Shown: positions 1 to 9,256 of the stretch, in pieces | Position numbering within the stretch: the stretch's first letter is position 1 | Layout of the letters: each line of letters begins with the position of its first letter | Assembly: GCA_041287365.1 (NCBI GenBank) | Contig: JBEULL010000018.1 | Location: 62,001-126,000, forward strand | Source: JAQVIJ01 sp041287365 | GTDB lineage: Bacteria > Desulfobacterota > Dissulfuribacteria > Dissulfuribacterales > DYLC01 | Length of the DNA: 64,000 bases | Direction of reading: 5' to 3' | The notes under the pieces: model-generated | Databases searched by the model: none | What the model was told of the DNA's origin: nothing | The model's input: only the letters and a program-made list of their open reading frames with translations | Program-made: the position numbers and the translations under genes

Positions 1-1067
1 CCAGTGATGCCATGGTGCTGGATATTATAGAAGAGGAACTCCTGTCATTGAAGAAGGATTATGCCGATGCAAGGCGCACGGAGATCGTGGATGCCCCCGA
101 TGAGATAAATATCGAGGATCTGATAGCGGAAGAGGATATGGTGGTCACCATCTCTCATTCAGGCTATATAAAGCGTAGCCCGCTTTCCCTTTACAGAAGT
201 CAAAGGCGAGGAGGCCGCGGGGTTTCAGGCCATCAGGCCAAGGAAGACGATTTCATTTCAGATCTGTTTGTGGCATCTACGCACGATTATTTTCTTTTTC
301 TTACAAATAAGGGGCGTTTATTTTGGCTGAAGGTCTATGAATTGCCCGAAGGCTCGAGGGCCACAAAGGGTAAGGCCCTGGTCAATCTGCTGCCCATAGA
401 TACTGCCGGGGGTGAGCGCATCGCCTCTGTAACGCCTATCAGGACCTTCGATGCAAAGCATTTTCTGGTCATGGCCACTCGTTCCGGCATGGTAAAAAAG
501 ACCTCCATAGAAGCATTTTCCAGGCCGAGACCGGCCGGCATATGGGCCGCCACCATAAACGAAGGTGATGAACTCATTGCAGCGGCCGTCACCAACGGTG
601 CATCCGATATCTTTCTTGCCACACGAAAGGGCATCAGCATACGTTTCCATGAGAATGATATTCGCGCTATGGGCAGGACCGCTGCCGGTGTGCGGGGCAT
701 TCATTTGGAAGTGAATGATTCAGTGGTGGCCATGGTGGTGATTCCAAGGAATGAAGGCAGTCTCATGACCGTTACGGAGAACGGTTTCGGTAAACGCACA
801 TCCCTGGAGGAATATCGAGTACAGTCCAGGGCAGGCAAGGGTATCATCAACATCAAGGTCAATGAAAAGATAGGCGATGTAGTTGGAGTCATTCATGTGA
901 TTGAAAATGATGAGGTCATGCTCATAGGAGCGAGCGGTAACGTCATTCGCATGAAGGTCTCCGATGTGCGTGAGATAGGCCGTTCCACACAGGGGGTAAA
1001 AATGATAAACCTTGAACCGGGGGATCGTCTGACAGCAGTGGCACGCCTGGCGGAACAGGACGAGTAA
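1..1067 (+). CDS. gyrA: DNA gyrase subunit A, C-terminal part (5' end outside window)
   Basis: The reading frame is open from the window edge, so only the last ~355 residues are present. They form the DNA-wrapping beta-pinwheel of GyrA, built from six blades with recurring patterns such as V(T/M)xxGxxKR. The GyrA-box, QRRGGRG, lies about 65 residues in. This box marks gyrase A and separates it from ParC, which lacks a canonical box. Together with GyrB the subunit introduces negative supercoils. The protein ends soon after the last blade, with no long acidic tail. gpsA follows 22 bp downstream on the same strand. Identification is firm; only the catalytic N-terminal part is unseen. Confidence 0.95.
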   Translation, partial: SDAMVLDIIEEELLSLKKDYADARRTEIVDAPDEINIEDLIAEEDMVVTISHSGYIKRSPLSLYRSQRRGGRGVSGHQAKEDDFISDLFVASTHDYFLFLTNKGRLFWLKVYELPEGSRATKGKALVNLLPIDTAGGERIASVTPIRTFDAKHFLVMATRSGMVKKTSIEAFSRPRPAGIWAATINEGDELIAAAVTNGASDIFLATRKGISIRFHENDIRAMGRTAAGVRGIHLEVNDSVVAMVVIPRNEGSLMTVTENGFGKRTSLEEYRVQSRAGKGIINIKVNEKIGDVVGVIHVIENDEVMLIGASGNVIRMKVSDVREIGRSTQGVKMINLEPGDRLTAVARLAEQDE

Positions 1068-1089
1068 GACCTTAGGCCGGAACCGTAGA

Positions 1090-2130
1090 ATGCAGAAGGT
1101 GTCTGTCATAGGGGCCGGCAGTTGGGGCACGGCCCTTGCCATTTCACTGGCCCGCAAGGGTGTGGACTGTGTGCTCTGGGCCAGAACTCATGATGCCGCT
1201 TTGGAATTACAGGAGAGAAGGGAAAATTTCAGGTACCTGCCCGGTTTCCCGTTTCCTGACGGCCTGCGAATCACCTCTTCTTTGCAAGACGCTGTCTGTG
1301 CATCCGATGTCCTTTTGATGGTGGTGCCTTCTCACGGCATGAGGGATGTTTTGAAGTCCGTCGCTGTCATCCTCCATGAATCCGACAGGACCGGTTTCAT
1401 CGAAGCGGTCATATCCGCCTCCAAAGGCATAGAAAACACCACACTTCTTACCATGACACAGGTCATGGACCAGGTCCTGCCTGCGAGCCTGCATGGTTCT
1501 CTGGCCGTTCTTTCCGGGCCGAGTTTCGCCAGAGAGGTGGCCCAGGGGTTGCCTACGGCCGTAACCATAGCGGCCTGCAGCGCGGAATTGGCGTCCGATC
1601 TGCAAAGGTTGTTTTCCACCGACAATATGCGTGCCTATGCAAGTACCGATCTGATGGGTGTGCAACTGGCAGGGGCGCTCAAAAACGTGATCGCCATAGC
1701 CGCAGGTATCTGTGACGGCATGGGGCTCGGCGACAATGCGAGGGCTGCCCTGATCACTCGCGGCCTTGCCGAGATAGCCCGTCTGGGTGTAAAACTCGGC
1801 GCCAGACCCATGACCTTCGCAGGGCTTGCCGGTCTTGGGGATCTGGTGCTCACCTGTACCGGCGCCCTGAGCCGTAATCGCCATGTGGGGTTTGAACTTG
1901 GCAAGGGACTTAAGCTAAAAGATATCATTGCAAACATGAACATGGTTGCAGAAGGTGTAAAGACCTGCGCATCCGCCTGGGATCTGGCTCAGCTTCATCA
2001 AGTCTCCATGCCTATAACTGAACAGGTCTATCGAGTGCTTTACGAAGATCGTGATTCGCGCTGTGCTGTTCGAGAACTGCTTGCCAGGCCTCTTGCACAG
2101 GAATTCGACGTGCATCTATCCGAACAATAG
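1090..2130 (+). CDS. gpsA: NAD(P)-dependent glycerol-3-phosphate dehydrogenase
   Basis: The 346-residue protein is full length for the family. It makes sn-glycerol 3-phosphate from dihydroxyacetone phosphate for phospholipid synthesis in the cytoplasm. The N-terminal Rossmann fold carries GAGSWGTALA at residues 8-17. The family signature FSGPSFA-like region (LSGPSFAREVAQGLPTA) is near residue 140. The helical C-terminal half has the catalytic lysine in GALKNVIAIA and the substrate-binding NARAALITRGL segment. The gene sits between gyrA and a UPF0280 gene with gaps of 22 and 3 bp, so it is probably cotranscribed with both. The ribosome-binding site is weak, but no better start exists. Confidence 0.95.
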   Translation: MQKVSVIGAGSWGTALAISLARKGVDCVLWARTHDAALELQERRENFRYLPGFPFPDGLRITSSLQDAVCASDVLLMVVPSHGMRDVLKSVAVILHESDRTGFIEAVISASKGIENTTLLTMTQVMDQVLPASLHGSLAVLSGPSFAREVAQGLPTAVTIAACSAELASDLQRLFSTDNMRAYASTDLMGVQLAGALKNVIAIAAGICDGMGLGDNARAALITRGLAEIARLGVKLGARPMTFAGLAGLGDLVLTCTGALSRNRHVGFELGKGLKLKDIIANMNMVAEGVKTCASAWDLAQLHQVSMPITEQVYRVLYEDRDSRCAVRELLARPLAQEFDVHLSEQ

Positions 2131-2133
2131 GGT

Positions 2134-2871
2134 ATGACCGCTCCAATAGATTATCGTCAACGGACATACCGGAATGCCATGCACCGAAACGGCCTGATCG
2201 CATTTGAGGTCAGGCACAAGGAAACTGACCTCCACGTTCAGGCGGATACGGATATGGGGCCGCAGGTTTCTTTGTGGGTGATAGAGATAAGGTCGCAGCT
2301 CGAGGACTATATTCGAAACCATCCCCTGTTTTTGACCAGTTATACACCGCTTCCACGTGATGAATTTGCCCCACCTGTGGTGAAGGCCATGCTCGATGCG
2401 GCTTTGACAGCGAATGTGGGGCCTATGGCCGCTGTGGCCGGCGCCATAGCTGAAGAAATAGGCAGGCGATGTCTGGCGGCCGGTTCCAAGGAAGTGATCG
2501 TGGAAAATGGGGGGGACAACTTTGTAAGTGTAAAAAATGACCTGAACATGGCCATTTTTGCAGGCGATTCACCGTTTAGCATGCGCATTGGAATCAAAAT
2601 TCCTGGTGGTACGGCAATGGGCATATGCACCTCTTCCGGCACCGTTGGACATTCAAGAAGCCTTGGGACTGCCGATGCCGTGACCATTATGGCCAAATCA
2701 GCTGCATTGGCCGATGCAGCGGCAACCGCTGTGGGTAATCTGGTCAGACATGAACGGGAGATAAATATGACCGTAGAGTATATAAAGAAGATTGACGGAG
2801 TGTTCGGTGGGGTTATTATAAAGGGCCGGCACATGGGTGTGGCTGGAGAAGTGGAGCTGGTGAAATTATAA
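2134..2871 (+). CDS. UPF0280 family protein (ApbE-related fold)
   Basis: This 245-residue protein matches the UPF0280 family, whose biochemical role is not established. The family is distantly related to the flavin transferase ApbE. Recognisable segments are a glycine- and alanine-rich stretch ANVGPMAAVAGAIAE near residue 95, the VENGGDNF motif near 125, and a GICTSSGTVGHS segment near 168, which resembles the ApbE ThiF/FAD region. There is no signal peptide or membrane segment. It begins 3 bp after gpsA and ends 13 bp before the acyl-CoA synthetase gene, so it is part of the same transcript. I would not assign a reaction from sequence alone. Confidence 0.8.
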   Translation: MTAPIDYRQRTYRNAMHRNGLIAFEVRHKETDLHVQADTDMGPQVSLWVIEIRSQLEDYIRNHPLFLTSYTPLPRDEFAPPVVKAMLDAALTANVGPMAAVAGAIAEEIGRRCLAAGSKEVIVENGGDNFVSVKNDLNMAIFAGDSPFSMRIGIKIPGGTAMGICTSSGTVGHSRSLGTADAVTIMAKSAALADAAATAVGNLVRHEREINMTVEYIKKIDGVFGGVIIKGRHMGVAGEVELVKL

Positions 2872-2884
2872 AAGGGAGGGAAGA

Positions 2885-4786
2885 ATGCGAAAGGATTTTG
2901 ATTCACAGATAGAGGCATTGACTCGTATCAAGGAGCGATTTGCGCCTCCGCAACGGGTTAGAGACAACGCCTATATCAAGGATTACGATTCGGTCTATGC
3001 CTATTCGATTCGTGACCCCGAGGGCTTTTGGGGGCAGATAGCCAGTGAACTGGAGTGGTTTGCACCGTGGGATCGAGTGCGGGAATTCAATCTGCCCGAG
3101 CACAAGTGGTTTCTAAACGGTAAGACCAATATCACCCTGAACGCATTGGACCGCCATGCCAATTCATGGAGGCGCAACAAGGTAGCCATCATCTGGCTTT
3201 CGGAGGATGGTAAAGAGGAAGTGGCCACCTACGGACAGCTTCGGGATCGCGTTAACCAGTTTGCCAACGGCCTCAAGTCCAAGGGCATAAAAAAGGGTGA
3301 TCGCGTCATTATCTACATGCCTTTGGTCATCGAAGGGGTGATAGCCATGCTGGCCTGTGCTCGAATAGGCGCCATTCATTCAGTGGTTTATGCAGGCATG
3401 GGCGCAGGTTCCCTGCGTTCTCGTGTGGAGGACTCTCGAGCCAGGGCCGTAATCTGCGCTGACATAGGCTATCGCAGAGGCAAGGTAGTGCGGCTCAAGG
3501 AGACGGTGGACGAGGCCATCAAGGACCTGGACATGGTGGAAACCGTCATAGTGTTTCGACGCCAGACTCCGCAGATCGAACTGAACGAGTGGGAAGAGGA
3601 TTTCTGGGAGCTTTTGAGGGCCAATTCACACCGCTGCGAACCTGAGGTCATGGACAGTGAAGACCCGCTCTTTATTCTCTATACCTCTGGCACCACAGGA
3701 AGACCCAAGGGTGTGGTGCATGTGCATGGCGGTTTTATGGTGGGGACTTATTATCTTACGAAGGCCTTTTTCGATGTAAAGGATGTGGATGTCTATTGGT
3801 CCACTTCAGACATAGGCTGGATAGTGGGGCATTCATATATCGTTTACGGCCCGCTTTGCGCCGGTGCCACGGTGCTCATTCGTGAGGGTTCACCCGATTA
3901 TCCACATCCAGGCATAGTGTGGGAAAAGGTGCAGAAATACGGAGTGTCTGTGATGTTTACCGCACCAACAGCCATTCGTATGTTCATGCGTTTCGGAAAG
4001 GAACACATAGAGAAGTTCGACCGTTCCACTCTACGTGTCCTGGCCTGCGCTGGCGAGCCGCTGAATCCAGAGGCGTGGCGTTTCGCTCAGGAGGTGATTC
4101 TGGAGAACAACGGCCACTGTGTGGATAACTTCTGGCAGACCGAGGTGGCATCTCCCATTCTTGGCACTCTGCCTGCAATGTTCAACAAGCCTGGCAGGGT
4201 CGGAAAACCCATGCCAGGTGTGGTGGCCGACGTGGTGGATGAAAACGGTGCCTCGGTGCCGGCAGGGCAGGGCGGTTATCTTGTATTAAGGCAGCCGCTG
4301 CCCTACATGATGCGCACCATCTATGGGAATCCTGATCTTTATCGAGAGGTTTGGAGCAAATTCCCTGGGTGTTATCAGACTGGTGACATAGCTGTCTGTG
4401 ACGAGGATGGTTATTTCTCGGTGTTAGGACGTTCCGATGACGTATTGAACGTGGCAGGTCATAGAATCGGCACCGCTGACGTGGAAAACGCCCTGGTGGG
4501 GCATCCCTCAGTGGCCGAGGCAGCGGCCATAGGTATTCCGGATGAAATCAAGGGTGAGGTAATCAAGGTGTTTGTGGTGCTGCGTGCCGGTAAAGAGGCA
4601 TCCGAAGGGCTTAGAAAATCCATTATTCAGCATGTTCGCATGGAGTTGGGGCCCATTGCCACACCACAGGAGGTGGAGTTCGTGGCCAAATTGCCCAAGA
4701 CCAGATCGGGCAAGATCATGCGCAGACTGCTCAAGGCCGAGGAACTTGGGCTGGAAAAGGGTGATACCTCCACTTTGGAGGATTGA
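2885..4786 (+). CDS. acsA: Acetyl-CoA synthetase-type AMP-forming acyl-CoA ligase
   Basis: At 633 residues this has the length and architecture of Acs. An N-terminal ACAS domain is followed by the AMP-binding core, with the P-loop YTSGTTGRPKG near residue 262, and the swivelling C-terminal domain. The latter ends in PKTRSGKIMRR, whose lysine is the acylation-controlled catalytic residue of the family. The acyl-pocket motif reads NFWQTEVAS: the tryptophan that restricts the pocket to acetate or propionate is kept, while the preceding tryptophan of Acs is phenylalanine. Acetate is therefore the likely substrate and propionate is possible. A strong AGGGAGG ribosome site lies 5 bp upstream of the ATG. 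Confidence 0.85.
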   Translation: MRKDFDSQIEALTRIKERFAPPQRVRDNAYIKDYDSVYAYSIRDPEGFWGQIASELEWFAPWDRVREFNLPEHKWFLNGKTNITLNALDRHANSWRRNKVAIIWLSEDGKEEVATYGQLRDRVNQFANGLKSKGIKKGDRVIIYMPLVIEGVIAMLACARIGAIHSVVYAGMGAGSLRSRVEDSRARAVICADIGYRRGKVVRLKETVDEAIKDLDMVETVIVFRRQTPQIELNEWEEDFWELLRANSHRCEPEVMDSEDPLFILYTSGTTGRPKGVVHVHGGFMVGTYYLTKAFFDVKDVDVYWSTSDIGWIVGHSYIVYGPLCAGATVLIREGSPDYPHPGIVWEKVQKYGVSVMFTAPTAIRMFMRFGKEHIEKFDRSTLRVLACAGEPLNPEAWRFAQEVILENNGHCVDNFWQTEVASPILGTLPAMFNKPGRVGKPMPGVVADVVDENGASVPAGQGGYLVLRQPLPYMMRTIYGNPDLYREVWSKFPGCYQTGDIAVCDEDGYFSVLGRSDDVLNVAGHRIGTADVENALVGHPSVAEAAAIGIPDEIKGEVIKVFVVLRAGKEASEGLRKSIIQHVRMELGPIATPQEVEFVAKLPKTRSGKIMRRLLKAEELGLEKGDTSTLED

Positions 4787-4811
4787 TTCAAAGAAATCTA
4801 AGGAGATTTGT

Positions 4812-5147
4812 ATGAACACACTGAAACTATTGGTCATGTTTGTCCTTTTGAGCGGCGCTGCACTTTTTGTGGCGGATGAGGCCTCTGCCAGACCACCAAG
4901 GCCGGCGCCTCATTGTGTGTGGATAGACGGTTTTTACACACGTGACGGTTATTTCATTCGAGGGCATTGGAGCTGCAGTGGCCCGCCGATACATGGAAGG
5001 ACCTGGGTGCCCGGTTACTACGAAGACGATCACCGCTGGCGGGATGGGTATTGGGACAGGGTTCCACCAAGGCCTCACATACGGGCTATTTGGGTGCCAG
5101 GCCATTTCGATCTGCGAGGTAGATGGGTGCCTGGTCACTGGGAGTAG
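4812..5147 (+). CDS. Small exported protein with WxxGxW-type repeats
   Basis: This is a 111-residue protein with an N-terminal signal peptide of about 25 residues, a hydrophobic core ending in ADEASA. A short arginine- and proline-rich linker and a series of aromatic repeats follow: WIDGFY, IRGHW, WVPGYY, WRDGYW, WVPGHF and WVPGHW. Such W-x-x-G-x-W repeats define the YXWGXW/BcpO-related family of periplasmic or outer-membrane-associated proteins of unknown function. The start is fixed by AAGGAG seven bases upstream. A longer frame beginning at 4572 overlaps the end of the synthetase gene and has no ribosome site. The creatininase-like gene starts 3 bp after the stop, so the two are probably coupled. 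Confidence 0.75.
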   Translation: MNTLKLLVMFVLLSGAALFVADEASARPPRPAPHCVWIDGFYTRDGYFIRGHWSCSGPPIHGRTWVPGYYEDDHRWRDGYWDRVPPRPHIRAIWVPGHFDLRGRWVPGHWE

Positions 5148-5150
5148 CGC

Positions 5151-5870
5151 ATGATAGTCGAAGAGATGACCATGCCGGCCTTCGAGGCCGGCCTTAAACA
5201 GACCAGAAGTGCCATACTGCCGGTTGGCTCGGTGGAAGAGCATGGAGGCCACCTGCCTTTGGGCACCGATACCATTCATGTCTATGAGCTGGCGAAAACG
5301 ACCGTGTCGTTGCGGCCTGTATTCGTCTTGCCGCCCCTATGGTACGGCCTGTGCCGCAGCACCAGTCAACATGCAGGTACAGTTGGAGTGACAGGCCTGA
5401 ATCTCAGGGCCTTTGTATTGGACATAATCTCCTCACTCTATGCCCAGGGCATTCGCAACCTGGTTTTGATCTCAGGTCATGCCGGCGGCACGCACATGGC
5501 CTTTTTGGTGGATGCAGGAGAAGAGGCCATATCCCGCTTTTTGGATATGAAAATAGCCGTATTGTCTATTCTGGATCTGCTGAAAGACTGCCCTTCCGGT
5601 CTCATTGAAACGCGCGGAGACAGCCATGCAGGCGAGGTGGAGACGGCCTTGATGCTGAAGTTGCGGCCGGAACATGTAACTGGATCGAGCCCAATGGAGT
5701 TTCCATCTTTTCCTCCTTTTATTCTGAGCCGAAACAAGCGTAGATTCTGGCCGAACGGCGTATGGGGTGATCCATTCAAGGCCACTTTACAGAAGGGTGA
5801 GGATATTCTTCGATATGAGGCCGAAAAACTGGCTGATTTGTTGAATATAATGGAAGAATTTAATGATTGA
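5151..5870 (+). CDS. Creatininase-family metal-dependent amidohydrolase
   Basis: The 239-residue protein shows the creatininase family metal-binding pattern: PVGSVEEHGGHLPLGTD near residues 24-40 (Glu, His and Asp ligands), SGHAGGT near 109, and the closing GDSHAGEVETA near 155. Relatives include creatinine amidohydrolase, the riboflavin/F420 pathway hydrolase ArfB and the mycofactocin peptidase MftE, so the substrate cannot be read from the family alone. Neither mycofactocin nor F420 genes are nearby. The stop codon overlaps the start of the thioredoxin-like gene, which suggests cotranscription. Confidence 0.8.
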   Translation: MIVEEMTMPAFEAGLKQTRSAILPVGSVEEHGGHLPLGTDTIHVYELAKTTVSLRPVFVLPPLWYGLCRSTSQHAGTVGVTGLNLRAFVLDIISSLYAQGIRNLVLISGHAGGTHMAFLVDAGEEAISRFLDMKIAVLSILDLLKDCPSGLIETRGDSHAGEVETALMLKLRPEHVTGSSPMEFPSFPPFILSRNKRRFWPNGVWGDPFKATLQKGEDILRYEAEKLADLLNIMEEFND

Positions 5871-6387
5871 AAGAAAGGCGGTAATCGTGAAAAAGGGACT
5901 GATTAAATTACAATTAGTGGCTATTTTGTTGTTTTCATTGTTTTTTTCGGCATGTCAGGGCAATGCCGGTTCCTCAAAGGCCCCTGACTTTACACTTTTG
6001 GATGTAACTTCCAAAATGGTTAATCTTTCCGACTTCAAGGGTAAGATGGTGTTGATCAATTTCTTTGCCACATATTGTCCACCCTGCAGAGCAGAGATAC
6101 CGGATTTTATCAAGCTTCAGGACAAATACCGGGATAAGGGTTTTGTGGTCATAGGTATATCGGTGGATGAGGACTGGCGAGAGGTTTTGCCTGATTTTAT
6201 TCAGAAAAAGGGCATGAACTATCCGGTGCTCATAGCCACATCCAAAGTGGTGAAGGATTATGGCAATGTATATGCTTTACCCACCTCTTTTTTGTTGGAT
6301 AAGAATCACAATATCGTCAAGAAATTTACAGGGATGCTGTCCGAGAGTGAGTTGGAGCCCTTGATCAAACAGTATCTGGCGCAATGA
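5863..6387 (+). CDS. TlpA/ResA-like thiol-disulfide oxidoreductase lipoprotein
   Basis: This thioredoxin-fold protein has an N-terminal membrane segment ending in the lipobox LFFSAC, so it should be a lipoprotein facing the periplasm. The redox site CPPC lies in FFATYCPPCRAEIPDF near residues 70-78. The cis-proline follows in YALPTSFLLD, as in the TlpA, ResA and CcmG group, which reduce periplasmic disulfides, often for cytochrome c maturation. The ATG at 5863 gives 174 residues. A GTG at 5887 sits just after AAAGGCGG and gives a more typical lipoprotein signal (MKKGLIK...), so the true start may be 5887. It overlaps the creatininase-like gene by 8 bp. Confidence 0.85.
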   Translation: MIERKAVIVKKGLIKLQLVAILLFSLFFSACQGNAGSSKAPDFTLLDVTSKMVNLSDFKGKMVLINFFATYCPPCRAEIPDFIKLQDKYRDKGFVVIGISVDEDWREVLPDFIQKKGMNYPVLIATSKVVKDYGNVYALPTSFLLDKNHNIVKKFTGMLSESELEPLIKQYLAQ

Positions 6388-6467
6388 GATGTGTTGATGT
6401 AACCTGCGTCCATTGAACACAACTGACTGATTTTTAGAGATTTCTCAAAAAAGGATAGGAAAGTGAC

Positions 6468-7667
6468 ATGAAAGTCAAAGGTTTTCTGGCTGGTGCGGTA
6501 AAGGCTGGTATTAAATACGAAAACAGGCTGGATCTGGCCATGATCTTTGTTGAAAAGCCGGCTGTCATAGCCGGAATGTTTACTAAAAATGAGATCAAGG
6601 CTGCTCCTGTTATCATGGGTATGAAACGGCTGGCCTTTGGAAGGCCGACGGCCAGGGCGTTGATCGTGAACAGCGGTAATGCCAATGCCTGCACAGGAAA
6701 TCAGGGCCTGAAGGACGTGGTTCAGACCATGCAGATGGTGGCCAACGCCTTGAAAGTCGACAGCCGTGAGGTGTTTGTATCATCTACCGGTGTGATCGGA
6801 ACTCCGATGCCCATGAATCGCGTGCAGGCCGCCATTCCCGACCTTGTCAATAGTCTGAGCGAAGACGGTCTCGAGGCATTCTCTCGTGCCATTTTGACAA
6901 CGGATTCCTATTCCAAGACCAGTGAACGCCTTGTGCAGATAGATGGCAAGGAAGGCCGCATCCTCGGCATCGCCAAGGGTGCGGGCATGATCGGCCCAAT
7001 ATTGGGACCTCCTCATGCCACCATGCTGGTATTTTTGCTCACAGATCTGGCGTTAGAGCCTGATTTCGCTCAAAAGGCCCTGGAGCAGGCAGCGCTTTCT
7101 TCTTTCAATCGTATTCTGGTGGATGGAGATACCAGCACCAATGACACGGTGTATCTGCTGGCAAGCGGCGCCCTGGAGAATACCCCCCTTTCTTCGGAAC
7201 ACGCGCAGGCCCAGGCATTTCAAGAGGCATTGAATCAGGTCTGCGGGGAATTGGCCGTCATGATTGTGAAGGACGGCGAGGGCGCAAATATGGCCGTTAC
7301 CATTCAGGTGGAGGGCGCACGAAACGAGGCAGAGGCGCAGTCCATAGCCCGCACCATCGCACAGTCACCATTGGTCAAGACCGCCTTTTTCGGCAGGGAC
7401 CCCAACTGGGGCCGTGTTTTGGCTGCGGCAGGGAGAGCTGGAATTCCTCTGAATACAGAGGCTATTCAGCTCTTCATCGGTGACATTCAGATCGTTAAAG
7501 ATGGTATCGGAGTGGGAAGTGAGGTCGAGAAGCGGGCCAAAGAGTACATGAAATCACCTGAGTGGATTCTACGCTTGAATCTTGGGCTGGGCGAGGCCGT
7601 GCACAGTGTCATCACCTGTGATCTTTCCTTGGATTATGTCAAAATCAACGCAGATTATCGCACATAA
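6468..7667 (+). CDS. argJ: Bifunctional ornithine acetyltransferase / N-acetylglutamate synthase
   Basis: At 399 residues this has the normal length for ArgJ. The enzyme transfers acetyl groups from N-acetylornithine to glutamate in the cyclic arginine pathway and can also use acetyl-CoA. The self-cleavage region is KGAGMIGPILGPPHATML near residues 165-182. In the family the proenzyme cleaves itself between Ala and Thr of ATML, and that Thr becomes the nucleophile. GDTSTNDT near residue 222 and the late FFGRDPNWGR motif are also present. A purine-rich ribosome site (AAAGGATAGGAAAG) precedes the ATG. The last codons overlap the start of the sigma-54 activator gene. Confidence 0.95.
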   Translation: MKVKGFLAGAVKAGIKYENRLDLAMIFVEKPAVIAGMFTKNEIKAAPVIMGMKRLAFGRPTARALIVNSGNANACTGNQGLKDVVQTMQMVANALKVDSREVFVSSTGVIGTPMPMNRVQAAIPDLVNSLSEDGLEAFSRAILTTDSYSKTSERLVQIDGKEGRILGIAKGAGMIGPILGPPHATMLVFLLTDLALEPDFAQKALEQAALSSFNRILVDGDTSTNDTVYLLASGALENTPLSSEHAQAQAFQEALNQVCGELAVMIVKDGEGANMAVTIQVEGARNEAEAQSIARTIAQSPLVKTAFFGRDPNWGRVLAAAGRAGIPLNTEAIQLFIGDIQIVKDGIGVGSEVEKRAKEYMKSPEWILRLNLGLGEAVHSVITCDLSLDYVKINADYRT

Positions 7668-9237
7668 TTCAAAAAATACTCAAAGTCTACAAGCACAGGA
7701 GCTTCAGGCCCTGTATGAGATATCTTTACTTATCGGCAAGGCCGTGGATCTGGAGGCCACTTTGTATGAGATTTTAAAGACACTGCACGATACCCTTCAG
7801 ATGGAGCGGGCTACTCTGGTTTTGTTGGACAAAACCAGCGAGAAACTTCGCATTAAAGCGTCTTATGGCCTTACAAAAGAGGAAGAGGCAAGGGGAATTT
7901 ATGAGCTTGGAGAGGGCATCACAGGCCAAGTGTTCAAGAAGGTCTATCCGTTTGTGGTCCCTGACATTCGTAACGAACCCATGTTTCTGAACAGGACGCG
8001 CTCTCGGGACCACATTCTCACCAAGGAAAAACTCTCCTTCATAGGAGTGCCGGTGGTCTTGAACAACGAACCCATCGGCGTGCTCTCTGTGGACAGGCTG
8101 TTTGGTCCGGAGGTTTCTTTTGAAGAGGATATCCGTTTTCTGACCGTTGTCGCCACGCTCATCGCCCAGTTTTTTCGCCTAAATCAGGCCATCCATCTCA
8201 AGGAAGAGTTGCTTATCGAGGAAAACCGGAACCTCAAGGCGGAGATACAGGCCCGTTACAGCACCCATAATATCATAGGGGTCAGCAAGGCCATTCGTGA
8301 CGTGCTGCTTGCAGTGGAGAGGGTAGCTCAAAGCAAGGCTACCGTGCTCATATCAGGTGAGTCAGGTACAGGAAAAGAACTGGTGGCCAGGGCCGTGCAC
8401 AATGCCAGTCCGCGAAAGGCAGGGCCGTTCATCAAGGTGAACTGTGCCGCGCTTCCTGCAGAACTTCTGGAGAGCGAGCTCTTTGGTCATGAAAGAGGGG
8501 CATTTACAGGCGCTGTGGCCTTGAAGAAGGGGAAGTTCGAGTTGGCGGACGGAGGCACCATCTTTCTGGACGAGATCGGCGAGCTGCCGCTGTCCCTTCA
8601 GCCGAAACTTTTGCGGGTGTTGCAGGAATATGAGTTTGAACGAATAGGTGGCACCAACACCATTCATGTAGATGTTCGGGTCATAGCTGCAACCAACCGC
8701 ACTCTGGAGGACGCCATTCAGCAAGGCCTGTTTAGAGCGGATCTCTATTATCGGTTGAATGTGGTGCCTATTTTGTTACCGCCGCTTCGAAGCAGGCCCG
8801 AGGATATTTTGCAGCTTGTGGACTTTTTTCTGAAAAAATATTCTGGAATGCACGGACGCAGCATCAGCCTGTCTTCAGAAGTATTGCAGGCATTCATGGC
8901 CTATCCATGGCCAGGGAATGTGCGTGAGCTTCAGAATCTGGTGGAACGGCTGGTTATTATGAGCGAAAGTGAGAGAGTGGAATTGTATCAACTCCCTCCA
9001 TTTTTGCAGAATATCTCCAGGTGTGTTGATGATGTATTACCTGATGTTTCAGGCGTTGCTCGAGGCCGCACTATGCTCGAGTCCATTCAGATGTTGGAGC
9101 GGAAGAGGATACTGGATGCCCTGCATAGGAATCGTTGGGTGCAGTCAAAGGCTGCCAGAGAGCTTGGATTGACCTTGCGCCAGATTGGATACAAGATAAA
9201 AAAATATGATATCAAGCCTGAGGATGTGGTAAAATAA
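7636..9237 (+). CDS. Sigma-54-dependent activator with GAF sensor (NifA-like)
   Basis: The protein is 533 residues from the ATG at 7636, which lies inside argJ; a longer start at 7582 is possible. The order is an N-terminal GAF domain (about residues 20-185), an AAA+ core, and a C-terminal Fis-type helix-turn-helix (SKAARELGLTLRQIGYKIKKY). The core has Walker A GESGTGKE, the sigma-54 contact loop GAFTGA, Walker B FLDEIG and the R-finger region RADLYYRLNV. The layout is that of NifA, but the CxxxxC oxygen-sensing linker of one NifA class is absent; only a single Cys lies there. No nif genes are in the window. It is an obvious but unproven candidate for the sigma-54 promoter at 22026. Confidence 0.85.
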   Translation: MSKSTQIIAHNSKNTQSLQAQELQALYEISLLIGKAVDLEATLYEILKTLHDTLQMERATLVLLDKTSEKLRIKASYGLTKEEEARGIYELGEGITGQVFKKVYPFVVPDIRNEPMFLNRTRSRDHILTKEKLSFIGVPVVLNNEPIGVLSVDRLFGPEVSFEEDIRFLTVVATLIAQFFRLNQAIHLKEELLIEENRNLKAEIQARYSTHNIIGVSKAIRDVLLAVERVAQSKATVLISGESGTGKELVARAVHNASPRKAGPFIKVNCAALPAELLESELFGHERGAFTGAVALKKGKFELADGGTIFLDEIGELPLSLQPKLLRVLQEYEFERIGGTNTIHVDVRVIAATNRTLEDAIQQGLFRADLYYRLNVVPILLPPLRSRPEDILQLVDFFLKKYSGMHGRSISLSSEVLQAFMAYPWPGNVRELQNLVERLVIMSESERVELYQLPPFLQNISRCVDDVLPDVSGVARGRTMLESIQMLERKRILDALHRNRWVQSKAARELGLTLRQIGYKIKKYDIKPEDVVK

Positions 9238-9256
9238 ACAAGTTTTGAGCCTGCTT

